Both the position numbers and the translations under genes were made by a program. From NCBI GenBank assembly GCA_964486935.1, contig CAZAPG010000041.1, positions 1 through 63,924 of the forward strand: 63,924 nucleotides of DNA, written 5' to 3'. Positions within the stretch are counted from its first letter, which is position 1; each line of letters starts with the position of its first letter. The notes under the pieces are model-generated. The model did no database searches. It saw nothing but the letters and a program-made list of their open reading frames with translations, and was not told where the DNA came from. This DNA is from CAZAPG01 sp964486935 (GTDB taxonomy: Bacteria; Chloroflexota; Anaerolineae; 4572-78; J111). Shown piece by piece: positions 53,791 to 62,224 of the stretch.

Positions 53791-53820
53791 CCGCGGCCCC
53801 GGAGACTATCGGGGCCACGG
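53791..53820. repeat. Strong GC hairpin between binding protein and LivH
   Basis: Arms of 10-11 bases centred on GGCCCC/GGGGCC with a 7-base loop, one G-T pair, and no T-run. It sits 27 bases after the binding-protein stop; probably raises binding-protein mRNA over permease mRNA. Confidence 0.7.
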
Positions 53821-53847
53821 AATATTTCTAACTAACGGCCTTTCAAC

Positions 53848-55140
53848 TTATTTAACCGAATTGGCATCGCAGGCTTCGGGCGGTACCGGTGGAATCAGCC
53901 CCAGGTCTGCCACAATATTGAAATTGATGGGGTCCTCGGTCGACTCCCCAATCAGGCACCGTACCGTGGCGTGGTGGGTTTTTGGATCAATTGTCACCTT
54001 GCCCTGCGGCCCGTCAAAAGAGAGATTTTCGAGCGCGTCGATAACGGCTTCGGTTTCAAAGGTGCCCGCTTTTTCACAGGCGTCCCGCCACATGTAGATG
54101 GCATCGTAGGTCCCTTCGCCAAAGTTGGTGACAATCGCGTCCTGGCCAGCGACTCTGGCGTAATTTTCCTTGAATTTCTTGTTCTCCGGCGAGTCGAGCG
54201 ACATGAAGTAAGTGTTGGTTGAAAGATGCCCGGCCCTGAATTCCGGGGCGATGGTGGGAGTCACTTCTTCCTGAAAAAAGGTAAAGGCCAGTTGCACTTT
54301 GTCATTAAGTCCAAAATCAAAAAACTGCTTCAGGAACGTCACCAGATCATTACCGGCCACAAAAACAAAGCAAACATCGGGCGCTGCCGCATCCAGCCGT
54401 TGAATAATAGCGCTCCAATCGGTGGTGCCTAATGGCGCTTCCTCACGGCCAATAAATTGGGCGCTGTTACCGGTCGCCGCTTTTTCAACCGCGTTGATAG
54501 AGCCAATACCCCAGGCATACGCCGAGCCAATTCCGTAAAAGGATTTGGCTCCTCTATTTTCCATAAGCCAGGGGACAAAGGGGTCAATCCCCTGGTTGGG
54601 CAGGGCCGAGATGTTAAAGAAATAGCGATTGCAAATGCCCCCTTCATAAAAAATCGGCGAGAGCATGAGCTTTTTATGAGCCAGGGCGACTTTTTCGGCC
54701 ACGGCAAAGCGGCTGTTGGAAAAGCCAAAATCAATAAAAGCCGCCACATCCTTTTCCTGTACCAGCTTCAACCCCTTCTGCACGGCAATATCAACATTGG
54801 TGTTATTATCCTCAATTAGCAGGTCAACCTGCCTGCCCAGCACCCCGCCGGCCGCGTTGATTTCGTCGATGGCCAATTGAGCGGCGTTAATGGTGGGTGG
54901 CGCGTGAATACTGCCAATCCCCGAAATTGTGGTCATAAAGCCCAACCGGACTCGCTCTCCAGCCGACGCCGGCGCTTCCGCGGCCGGCTGCGGGGCCGCC
55001 CCGCAGGCCGCCAGCAACGAGGCCGCCGCCGTCGCGCCAAACAAGCTGCCGGCTATCCGCAAAAAATCCCGACGCGACAGGTCGCCATCTTGCATACGCT
55101 CAGTCAGCAACCGCGCCCGTGGGTCGATTTTGTATGCCAT
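53848..55140 (-). CDS. Urea/amide-type ABC solute-binding lipoprotein
   Basis: 430 residues. Tat motif S-R-R-D-F-L-R at about 22-28, hydrophobic stretch and lipobox L-L-A-A-C with Cys near 46. The mature domain is a type 1 periplasmic-binding fold of the LivK/UrtA/AmiC/FmdD group, with F-Y-E-G-G-I-C-N and A-L-P-N-Q-G at places used by UrtA-like proteins for ligand contact. GAGGAG precedes the ATG. Together with the L-S-H-G ATPase, an amide, amine or urea-like ligand is the best guess. Confidence 0.88.
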   Translation of the reverse strand: MAYKIDPRARLLTERMQDGDLSRRDFLRIAGSLFGATAAASLLAACGAAPQPAAEAPASAGERVRLGFMTTISGIGSIHAPPTINAAQLAIDEINAAGGVLGRQVDLLIEDNNTNVDIAVQKGLKLVQEKDVAAFIDFGFSNSRFAVAEKVALAHKKLMLSPIFYEGGICNRYFFNISALPNQGIDPFVPWLMENRGAKSFYGIGSAYAWGIGSINAVEKAATGNSAQFIGREEAPLGTTDWSAIIQRLDAAAPDVCFVFVAGNDLVTFLKQFFDFGLNDKVQLAFTFFQEEVTPTIAPEFRAGHLSTNTYFMSLDSPENKKFKENYARVAGQDAIVTNFGEGTYDAIYMWRDACEKAGTFETEAVIDALENLSFDGPQGKVTIDPKTHHATVRCLIGESTEDPINFNIVADLGLIPPVPPEACDANSVK

Positions 55141-55241
55141 TTCACTCTCCTCAAGAAAAATGTTGTAATAGCTTATAAATTTCGTTAGCCGTTTCAGGCT
55201 GCTTTCACCCAGCTACTCTGTTCCGGTCATACACGCTCCTG

Positions 55242-55937
55242 TCATGATTCCCGTATTGTCTTTAATAAATTGACAAATAACTGCGGGGTTGCCCCCGATG
55301 GCTGCGCCTGCGCGGCCATCGTTTCATAATCAAAGCCGTGGGGCTGGTAGACGGATTCTGTTTTGCGCAGCAAATCAAGCCCGGCGCGGGGCGTCACCTC
55401 GAGGTGAAACTGGGTGCCCCAAACCGGCTTTTGCCCCACCCGGAAGGCCTGCACCCACACCGCCGGGGAGCAGGCCAATATCTGCATGTCCGGCTGGGGC
55501 ACCACTTCTTCCAGATGAAACTGAAAAGATGTAAACTGTGACGGGATATCTTTAAATAAGGGATCAATATTTGGCGTTTGATGCACGCAATGCCAGCCAA
55601 ATTCCGGTTGCGACCCACGACGCACGGCCTTTTTTCCATAGTAAGCCCGCGCCAGCAGTTGCGCCCCAAAGCAGACGCCCAGCACGGGCATCCGGCGGTC
55701 ATCGGCCTGTTCAATGATCTCCAGCTCCTGTTTCACCAGCGGGATATCTTCGGTAGCCGAAGCCGGTGAGCCGCCGATAACCAGCGCGTCAAATTTATCA
55801 AGCGAGACGGGCCGGGGGTTGCGCCAGAAATCGTAGGCGCTCACCCGGCAGCCCAACTGCCGAAACCATTTGCCAAACCAGGAAGTGCCCAGGCTGCGGG
55901 GGCTGTTGTCCAAAACCAGAATGTGGGGGATACTCAT
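55242..55937 (-). CDS. Class I glutamine amidotransferase-like hydrolase
   Basis: 231 residues, a free-standing GATase-1 domain of the GMP-synthase type. Catalytic triad: Cys89 in G-V-C-F-G-A-Q, His178 and Glu180 in Q-F-H-L-E-V. No synthetase domain is fused. It overlaps the SRPBCC-fusion gene by 4 bases. Next to a PuuA-like synthetase, its most likely job is hydrolysing a gamma-glutamyl amide to free the product and return glutamate, as PuuD or IpuF do with a different or related fold. This role is inferred. Confidence 0.85.
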   Translation of the reverse strand: MSIPHILVLDNSPRSLGTSWFGKWFRQLGCRVSAYDFWRNPRPVSLDKFDALVIGGSPASATEDIPLVKQELEIIEQADDRRMPVLGVCFGAQLLARAYYGKKAVRRGSQPEFGWHCVHQTPNIDPLFKDIPSQFTSFQFHLEEVVPQPDMQILACSPAVWVQAFRVGQKPVWGTQFHLEVTPRAGLDLLRKTESVYQPHGFDYETMAAQAQPSGATPQLFVNLLKTIRES

Positions 55938-56983
55938 AAAACGCGCGCTCCCAAAAATTCCTGTCGCTTATCAAAATCGCCATAGCCTCCCGCCTGATGC
56001 GCCGGCCCCGGAAAGCCGATACGCCGCCAGGTATCGGGGTGGGTGCAGTAGAGAAAAACCGTGTCTTCCCATAATGCCTCAAAAAATGATGACGGCTTGA
56101 CCGGCCCCCAGTCAGCGCCGCCAGCGTCATCCTGCCGGATGGCGTCCAGCAGCGCTGTTTGTTCCGCCGCAGTCAGGCTCACAAAGTTGGGCCGGTTGAA
56201 TTTTTTCCGGGCCATGTCATCCACCGCCTTGAGCGCGGTGGCGTACAGCCCGGCGCGACCCGCCTCGTAGCGGGCGCGCATTTCAACCACGCTGGTGAAG
56301 CCCAGCTCTTTGACGCCGCTGTCAAAATCATCCGCCGGCAGCAGGGTGACGGCCAGAGCCTCCAGGGTTTGCAGATTATGGACGTCCAGCAAAAAGGCCG
56401 GCGCTGCGGTTTTGACCGGCTCGCCCGCCGGCGCGGGTGCGGTTGACGGCCCAAAAATGCGCTGCCACAGTTGCTTCAGCCAGGCCAGCACCCCCTTTGA
56501 CTCCGCTGCCGGCCGCGCCAGCGTAACGCCGCCGCGCTCCATGTCCACCACGCGATTGCTGAAGGCCGCAATCAGCTTGTCGGTTTTGTTTTCAATGAAT
56601 TTGGCGGTCATCCGCAGCAGCCACTCGCCGCGCCCGCCGGTTTCGGCGTGGATGGTCAGGGTGACAGCGGTTTGACCGGGCGTGTCGCCCGCTTCAATCA
56701 GCCAGCGGCCGTTGAGGCGGTCAATCGGCCCCTCCACCAGCTCAAAGGCCACCGACTGCCCCGGCGTGGGCCTAACGCGCAGCGTGGCCGGAATCGTCAG
56801 CAGCGCGGCCCTGGCCACAAAATAGTACATCTCCCCCTCACGCCGCACCGAAACCAGATCGTTGAGGAATTCCGGGTAGGATTCCATATCGGCCAGCACC
56901 CGGTACACGGTCTCGCCGGAGGCGTTAATGGTGTGGCTGAGTGAAAAATCAAATTTGTTGTCGGTAATTTTCCAGTTGGCCAT
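55934..56983 (-). CDS. SRPBCC (CoxG/COQ10-like) domain fused to gluconate 2-dehydrogenase subunit 3-like domain
   Basis: 349 residues from ATG 56983 (a GTG three codons earlier is possible). Residues 1-150 form a START/SRPBCC lipid- or ligand-binding fold. A variable Ala/Pro linker lies at about 165-190. Residues about 190-349 match the small gamma subunit of flavin sugar dehydrogenases, with T-L-E-A-L-A-V-T-L-L-P-A-D and F-F-E-A-L-W-E-D-T-V-F-L-Y-C-T-H-P. The usual gamma subunit has a Tat signal and no SRPBCC part; here no signal is seen. It immediately follows the GMC oxidoreductase gene, its expected partner. Confidence 0.78.
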   Translation of the reverse strand: MANWKITDNKFDFSLSHTINASGETVYRVLADMESYPEFLNDLVSVRREGEMYYFVARAALLTIPATLRVRPTPGQSVAFELVEGPIDRLNGRWLIEAGDTPGQTAVTLTIHAETGGRGEWLLRMTAKFIENKTDKLIAAFSNRVVDMERGGVTLARPAAESKGVLAWLKQLWQRIFGPSTAPAPAGEPVKTAAPAFLLDVHNLQTLEALAVTLLPADDFDSGVKELGFTSVVEMRARYEAGRAGLYATALKAVDDMARKKFNRPNFVSLTAAEQTALLDAIRQDDAGGADWGPVKPSSFFEALWEDTVFLYCTHPDTWRRIGFPGPAHQAGGYGDFDKRQEFLGARVL

Positions 56984-57001
56984 GTTTAACACGCTTGCCA
57001 G

Positions 57002-57032
57002 AGCTTTGAGGTCTTGAAAACCTCAAAGCTCT
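57002..57032. repeat. Intercistronic hairpin
   Basis: GAGCTTTGAGGT and ACCTCAAAGCTC (12 bases, perfect) with a 7-base loop, between the GMC and SRPBCC-fusion genes. No T-run on the minus strand. Confidence 0.7.
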
Positions 57033-57037
57033 TTACC

Positions 57038-58597
57038 CTAACTCAAATTGCCGGTTTTGGCCTGCTCAATAATATATTTGGATGCCCGCAGCGCCACCGC
57101 CATGGCGGTCAGCGTAATGTTGGCGCCGCCGCCGGTGGGAAAAATGCTGGTGTCGGTGACAAACAGGTTGGGAATATCGTGGCTCTGGCAAAAAGCGTTC
57201 ACCACGGATGTTTGCGGATTGTGCCCCATGCGCACCGTGCCCATCGGGTGGGCCGAAGAGACCGGCCCGGCCTGGACCTGCCACGCGCCGGCGGCCTCCA
57301 GCGTTTCGGTGGCCTTCTGGATGCCATGCTGAATCATCTGGCGGTCATTTTCCAGCCAGCTATGGCGGAGATGCGGCACCGGCAGGCCGTGCTCATCTTT
57401 GACCTCGGGGTCAAGGGTGATGCTGTTGTCATCATTGGGCAGCCCCTCGCCGCACACCCACCAGCCGCCGGCGTAGGCGTAGTGGCGGATCATCTCTTTC
57501 AATTCCGCGCCCCACAAATTCATCATATTCGAGGCGTAGAAGAAGGGGCCGGGCACAAATTTCTCCAGCGTATAGCCGCGGGCAAAGCCCCGCTGACCGT
57601 CGGTTTCGTACCAATCCTGGGCCAGCAGATCGCCCATAGCCGGCCCTTTGAAGCCGTTGAGCGGCTGGTTGAACAGGCCGGTTACGGTGCAGGTGGGGTG
57701 GGCCATAAAATTTTTACCGACCAGCCCGCTGGAGTTAGCCAGCCCGTCCGGGAAGGTGCTGTTGGCCGATAGCAGCAACAGGCGCGGCGTTTCCACGGCA
57801 TGGGCGGCCAAAATTACCAGTCTGGCCCTGATTTGATGGGCGTTCCCGGCGGTATCAAAATAAGAGACGCCGCTAACCCGGTTTCGCCCGGCGTCGTACT
57901 CAATTTTAAACACCTTGCTTTCGGCCAGAATCCGCGCGCCGCGGGCCTCGGCCTGGGGGACGTGGGTAAACAAAGTGGTCGATTTGGCCGTGCTGCGACA
58001 GCCCTGCATGCAAAAGCCGCAGCCGTTGCACGCCTCGCGCCCCTGGTACGCCACCGAGGCAATCGCCAGCGGGCCGTGCAGCGGATGCCCGCCCAATTTT
58101 TTAACGCCCTCGGCCAGCACCTGCGCCTGATAGCTAAACGGCAGCGGCGGCATGGGGAACGGCCCGCGCGGCGCCTCGTACGGATTCTCGCCGGCCTGAC
58201 CGGACACGCCAAAATCGCGCTCAACCTGGTCGTAGTAGGGGGCCAGGTCATCATAAGTCAGCGGCCAGTCAACGCCCACGCCATCCACCGAGGCGGTGCG
58301 GAAATCGTTCTCGTGGAAGCGGGGCGTTACGCCGCACCAGACCAGCGTGCCGCCGCCCACTCCGTAGCCGGACCAGGGGTTTATGGGGTTGCTGCCGCTG
58401 GTCGTTCGTTTGCCGCTCCAGAGCAGCTTGAGCATTTCGGCTTCGTCGTTTTCAAAATCAACGGCGGGGGTGTAGCGCGGCCCGGCCTCTAGCCCAACCA
58501 CGGACAGGCCGGCCTCGGCCAGCTCTTTGGCCACCAGGCCGCCGCAGGCTCCCACCCCAATAATGCAAACATCAACGGTTTCCTGAATGTCTGTCAC
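57038..58597 (-). CDS. GMC family FAD-dependent oxidoreductase (gluconate/glucose dehydrogenase-like)
   Basis: 519 residues. FAD motif G-V-G-A-C-G-G at 14-20, a Cys cluster C-x2-C-x2-C-x3-C at 190, 193, 196 and 200, H-P-M-G-T-V-R-M-G from His450, and P-T-G-G-G-A-N-I-T with Asn493 in the catalytic position. The family oxidises primary or secondary alcohols. A Cys-rich region at this place binds an iron-sulfur cluster in some FAD-glucose dehydrogenases; whether it does so here is open. The GTG start directly abuts the TAG of the synthetase gene. No Tat signal is seen, so it acts in the cytoplasm. Confidence 0.88.
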   Translation of the reverse strand: MTDIQETVDVCIIGVGACGGLVAKELAEAGLSVVGLEAGPRYTPAVDFENDEAEMLKLLWSGKRTTSGSNPINPWSGYGVGGGTLVWCGVTPRFHENDFRTASVDGVGVDWPLTYDDLAPYYDQVERDFGVSGQAGENPYEAPRGPFPMPPLPFSYQAQVLAEGVKKLGGHPLHGPLAIASVAYQGREACNGCGFCMQGCRSTAKSTTLFTHVPQAEARGARILAESKVFKIEYDAGRNRVSGVSYFDTAGNAHQIRARLVILAAHAVETPRLLLLSANSTFPDGLANSSGLVGKNFMAHPTCTVTGLFNQPLNGFKGPAMGDLLAQDWYETDGQRGFARGYTLEKFVPGPFFYASNMMNLWGAELKEMIRHYAYAGGWWVCGEGLPNDDNSITLDPEVKDEHGLPVPHLRHSWLENDRQMIQHGIQKATETLEAAGAWQVQAGPVSSAHPMGTVRMGHNPQTSVVNAFCQSHDIPNLFVTDTSIFPTGGGANITLTAMAVALRASKYIIEQAKTGNLS

Positions 58598-59956
58598 CTA
58601 AATCAGCTCCATAAATTCGTGGCGCTCCCACTCATCCACCCGGCTGCGCCACTCCGGCGTGCCGTAATCGGCCACGGCGGCCCTGGCTTTTTCAATTTCG
58701 TACTGCTTGTCAACAATGAAGGTCTGCAACCCCTCTTTGGTCATCAACTCCTGCAGGGCGGTATCGGCCTGCAGGGCGTCAAGCGCCTCTTCCAGCGTAG
58801 CCGGCATCTTGGGCAGGTCGGTGAGTTTGTAGGCGTTGGTTGAAATCGGTTCGGGCGGCTCAATTTTGTGGCGGATACCATCCAGCCCGGCGGCCAGCGT
58901 GGCCGCGCCCACCAGATAGGGGTTACTGCTGCCGCAGGCCATCCGGTTTTCAATGTGCGTCCCCTTGCCCCGCCAGGCCTTCAGCCGAATCCCGACGCTG
59001 CGATTCTCATGCCCCCAGGAGATGGTGTTGGGGGCGTAGCTGTTGGGCTGGTAGCGCTTGGTGCAGTTGACCGTGGGCGCCAGAAAGGCCGCCAGCGCCC
59101 GCGCGTGGTGCAACTGCCCCCCGATGAACCAGCGGCACAGGTCGGACAAACCGTCCGGGCTGGCGGGGTTGTAGAAAACGTTTTCCCCGCTTTCAGCGTC
59201 CAGCAGGCTGAGGTGAAAATGACTGCCGTTGGCGCTCTTGTCAATCCACGGTTTGGTCATCATGGTGATGAGCAGGCCGTGGCTGACGGCAATCTCTTTA
59301 AGGCCGTTTTTCCAGGTAAAGGCCTGGTCCGCCCCGGCGATGCCGTCGGCGGGCTGGTAGTTGATTTCATACTGGGCCGGCCCCCATTCGGTGTTGCAGG
59401 TTGTAATCTCGATGCCCATTTTGGTCATATGGCGCATAATCTCGCGCAGAATGGGGTGGGCTTCGTGTTTGAAGGTGGTCATAATCTGGTGGCCGCCAAA
59501 AATGGGCTGCCGGCTTTCAGGGTCCAAAATGTAGAATTCGTACTCGTGGCCGCTGCGACAGAGGTAGCCCATCTCGCGGGCCACATCCAGCACATGCTTA
59601 AAGACATGCCGGGTTGACCCCATCGCCGGGCGGCCATCGTAAAAGGTCAGGTCGCCCAGCACGCGGGCGGTGTGGTCGGCCCAGGGTACAATTTTGAAGG
59701 TCGACAAATCTGGCCGGAAGACCAGGTCGGAAAAGGTCAGGTCTTCGGCGTAGCCGGTTCCCTGCCAGGCTACGTCGGCCTGCGGGTCCCAGGTGAGCAA
59801 ATCGCTGACCATGGCCAGCCCCTTTTCCACCACCCGCTCAAAATTGGCCAGGGCCACCAGCTTGCCCCGCGAGATGCCATTGACATCGGGCGACTCAAAG
59901 CGAATGAACTCGATGTTGTTTTGCCGGATAATTTCTCTGACCTCTGCCAGCTTCAT
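58598..59956 (-). CDS. Glutamine-synthetase-like gamma-glutamylamide synthetase (PuuA/GlnA-like)
   Basis: 452 residues with the GS beta-grasp N-terminus and the catalytic barrel. G-H-E-Y-E-F-Y (136-142), Y-E-I-N-Y (196-200), N-G-S-H-F-H-L-S (243-250), N-R-S (318-320) and I-E-N-R (335-338) match GS metal, glutamate and ATP sites. The ammonium-binding loop (D-G-S-S) of true glutamine synthetases is absent; the region reads W-Q-G-T-G-Y-A-E-D. I-E-N-R in place of E-F-R-x-P is seen in PuuA-type enzymes. No adenylylation-site tyrosine is apparent. It probably ligates glutamate to an amine, not to ammonia. Confidence 0.88.
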   Translation of the reverse strand: MKLAEVREIIRQNNIEFIRFESPDVNGISRGKLVALANFERVVEKGLAMVSDLLTWDPQADVAWQGTGYAEDLTFSDLVFRPDLSTFKIVPWADHTARVLGDLTFYDGRPAMGSTRHVFKHVLDVAREMGYLCRSGHEYEFYILDPESRQPIFGGHQIMTTFKHEAHPILREIMRHMTKMGIEITTCNTEWGPAQYEINYQPADGIAGADQAFTWKNGLKEIAVSHGLLITMMTKPWIDKSANGSHFHLSLLDAESGENVFYNPASPDGLSDLCRWFIGGQLHHARALAAFLAPTVNCTKRYQPNSYAPNTISWGHENRSVGIRLKAWRGKGTHIENRMACGSSNPYLVGAATLAAGLDGIRHKIEPPEPISTNAYKLTDLPKMPATLEEALDALQADTALQELMTKEGLQTFIVDKQYEIEKARAAVADYGTPEWRSRVDEWERHEFMELI

Positions 59957-59998
59957 GGATGGCTCCTTTTTATATATAAATCACAGCTACTCGGCACT

Positions 59999-61024
59999 TT
60001 AATTTCCTGGCGGCGCGGTGGAACGGCGCTCAACCAGATGGTGAGGCAGGGTAATTGCCTCCATATTGGTTAAACTGCCGTTGCGCAGTTTGATTACCTG
60101 CCCCATTCCGGTGGCCCCAAGCTCATACAGCGGCAGCGCGATGGTAGTCAGCGGCGGGTCGACAAACTGGGTGGTGGCGATATCATCAATGCCCATTACA
60201 CTGATATCTTCGGGGATGCGGTAGCCCAGTTCCCGCAGCCCAACCAGGCAGCCGATGCCCATCATATCGTTAGAGGCCAGCACCGCCGTCGGCTGCTCCG
60301 GCAGGGCGTGCAGCGATTTGGCCGCCGCCAGCCCCGACTCGTAGCGGTAGTTGCCGGCCAGAATCAACGCCGGTTTAACCGGCACGCCGTGAGCCTGCAA
60401 CGCCGAGGTGTAGCCGTTGAGGCGAAGCTGGGTAGTGGTCAGCAATTCCGGGCCGGAAATATAGGCAATTGAGCGATGCCCCAGGTTTAACAAATACTCC
60501 GTGGCATCTTTAATAACCTGCTGATTATCCACCAGCACCGACGCGCTGGAAAAGAGATGCTTGGCCAGCGAAACGCAAACCGCTTCGCGGTCGTAAATGG
60601 CGTCAAGCGCCTGGCGAATGTTTTGGAGGTATTCCTCATCAGCCAGGCCCCCACCGGCAAAGATGATGCCGTCAACCCGATAACTGTTGAGCGCGTTGAT
60701 GTACTCCAGCTCAATTTTGGGCACGCGGTCAGAGTTGCAGACAATCACCAGATAACCGTGCTGCCGGGCCACATCCTCGATACCGCGCACAATGGCGGCA
60801 AAATAAGGGTCGGTGGCATCGCCGATGATCACGCCGACAATGCGCGTGGCGCGGGTAACCATCGCCTGGGCCAGCGCGCTGGGCGAGTAATTCAGCGCTT
60901 CAGCGGCGGCCAGCACCCGCGCCCGCGTATCCTCACTCACGGGGTGCGAACTGCCGTTCAGCACGCGAGAGACGGTCGTAATCGACACATTGGCTTTTTT
61001 GGCAACATCAACAATTGACGCCAT
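59999..61024 (-). CDS. LacI family transcriptional regulator
   Basis: 341 residues from ATG 61024 (the TTG two codons earlier is less likely). HTH and hinge helix at 1-60 (S-I-V-D-V-A-K-K-A-N-V-S-I-T-T-V-S-R-V-L-N-G), then a periplasmic-binding-protein-like effector domain, with D-D-I-A near the C-terminus. It is the second gene of the minus operon, so it is made from the promoter it presumably represses at 62210-62253. Effector unknown. Confidence 0.93.
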   Translation of the reverse strand: MASIVDVAKKANVSITTVSRVLNGSSHPVSEDTRARVLAAAEALNYSPSALAQAMVTRATRIVGVIIGDATDPYFAAIVRGIEDVARQHGYLVIVCNSDRVPKIELEYINALNSYRVDGIIFAGGGLADEEYLQNIRQALDAIYDREAVCVSLAKHLFSSASVLVDNQQVIKDATEYLLNLGHRSIAYISGPELLTTTQLRLNGYTSALQAHGVPVKPALILAGNYRYESGLAAAKSLHALPEQPTAVLASNDMMGIGCLVGLRELGYRIPEDISVMGIDDIATTQFVDPPLTTIALPLYELGATGMGQVIKLRNGSLTNMEAITLPHHLVERRSTAPPGN

Positions 61025-61039
61025 CGGCAACTCAATTAA

Positions 61040-62137
61040 TTAGCTGGTGACAAGCGGGTTGGCCCCCTCATCAAACGGCAGGGGCACAGCCGCGCCACCA
61101 TTTTGGGTTGATTTGTACGCAGCCATCAACACTTCCACCCCCAACCGGGCGCTTTCAGCGTTGCTGTCGGGCGGGGTTGAACTTTCGATGGCCTGCATTA
61201 ATTGCTGAAACGGAGAAGTTACCTGATAACTGCCCACATAATCATCGCCGGCAATGGTGCGGCCATTGTGGATGAGCAAATTGTGAAAGGGCAGCACGGT
61301 GAGATTGTGCCGCTCAAACTGCATTTCCAGCACATTGTGCCAGTTGCGCGGATTCAGGGCTTCGGTGACATCCATAGTGGGCAGGGTTTGGAGCGGCTGT
61401 TTGCCGGTGGCGATGATGGCGAAAAAGCTGCCGTAATCGGCGATAATCTGACCAAAATTTTCCACATCGGCCTGACGGTAAATATCCCAATAATTTGTGC
61501 TTTTGGCCTGCACCCATTTGGGCCGGCCCCACAGCCCCACCATGTAATCAATCGCGTAACAGCCCAGGTTGGTCATCTCCCCCCCGCCGGAGTAGGCCGG
61601 CGGGTCCAGTCGCTCCGGCCAGACCACGGGCAGCGGAAAATCGGTGGAAAAGGTCATGCTCCAACTGTGCATGTGGTTGATCGGCCGGCCGAAGGCGCCG
61701 GCGCGCACCTCATCCAGAATTTTGGCCGTGAGCGGCTGAAAGCGGACGATGAATGGAATATCATAAACAAACTGAACGTTGCTGGCTTTTACCGCTGCTT
61801 CAATTCTGTGGGCGGAGGCGAGACTCTCGGCCAGGGGTTTGTTGAGGAAGATGTGCTTGCCGGCCTGCACGGCTTTTTCAACCCAGTCGGCTTTTTCATG
61901 CGGCGAGCAGGCAATGGCGATAATGTCGATATACGGGTTATCGAGCAGCGCTTCCGCCGCCGCGGCTAACTCCAGCCCGGTGGCATCCGCCAGCCCCCGC
62001 GTGCGGCGCGGGTCGGCTTCCCAGGCGGCCACAATTTTGGCCCGGGGTTCCGCTTTTAAGGCCGCCGCCACAAATTCTCCGTGGGTGCAGCAGTTACCCA
62101 GAATCCCAACACCGTAACGCCTGGGCGCGTCGTTCAT
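61040..62137 (-). CDS. Gfo/Idh/MocA family oxidoreductase
   Basis: 365 residues from ATG 62137, chosen because GAGGAG stands 10 bases before it; ATG 62158 and TTG 62167 are in frame but lack a ribosome site. The nucleotide loop is G-I-L-G-N-C-C-T-H-G-E. F-L-N-K-P-L-A replaces EKPxA (Glu to Asn). G-G-G-E-M-T-N-L-G-C-Y-A-I-D is the catalytic-region block. It is the first gene after the LacI-controlled promoter. Its presence shows that a polyol or sugar moiety is part of the substrate range. Confidence 0.88.
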   Translation of the reverse strand: MNDAPRRYGVGILGNCCTHGEFVAAALKAEPRAKIVAAWEADPRRTRGLADATGLELAAAAEALLDNPYIDIIAIACSPHEKADWVEKAVQAGKHIFLNKPLAESLASAHRIEAAVKASNVQFVYDIPFIVRFQPLTAKILDEVRAGAFGRPINHMHSWSMTFSTDFPLPVVWPERLDPPAYSGGGEMTNLGCYAIDYMVGLWGRPKWVQAKSTNYWDIYRQADVENFGQIIADYGSFFAIIATGKQPLQTLPTMDVTEALNPRNWHNVLEMQFERHNLTVLPFHNLLIHNGRTIAGDDYVGSYQVTSPFQQLMQAIESSTPPDSNAESARLGVEVLMAAYKSTQNGGAAVPLPFDEGANPLVTS

Positions 62138-62209
62138 TGCTGATTTACTCCTCGCCATTGAAGGCAAATTATACTGATGAGCTGATTATTTGAAGCGAGC
62201 AGGGCTTAT

Positions 62210-62223
62210 GGAAAACGTTTTCC
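62210..62223. promoter_or_regulatory. LacI-type operator
   Basis: GGAAAACGTTTTCC, a perfect 14-base palindrome with the central CG typical of LacI-family sites. It covers the expected transcription start of the promoter at 62225-62253. Confidence 0.8.
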
Positions 62224-62224
62224 T

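Noticed and set aside
53777..53818. GTG start at 53818 for the LivH/UrtB permease
   Set aside because: The codon is buried in a strong hairpin and the added residues are not membrane-like or conserved in kind.
58598..59956. Housekeeping glutamine synthetase (GlnA)
   Set aside because: The ammonium-binding loop is missing, the I-E-N-R motif is PuuA-like, and the operon context is catabolic.
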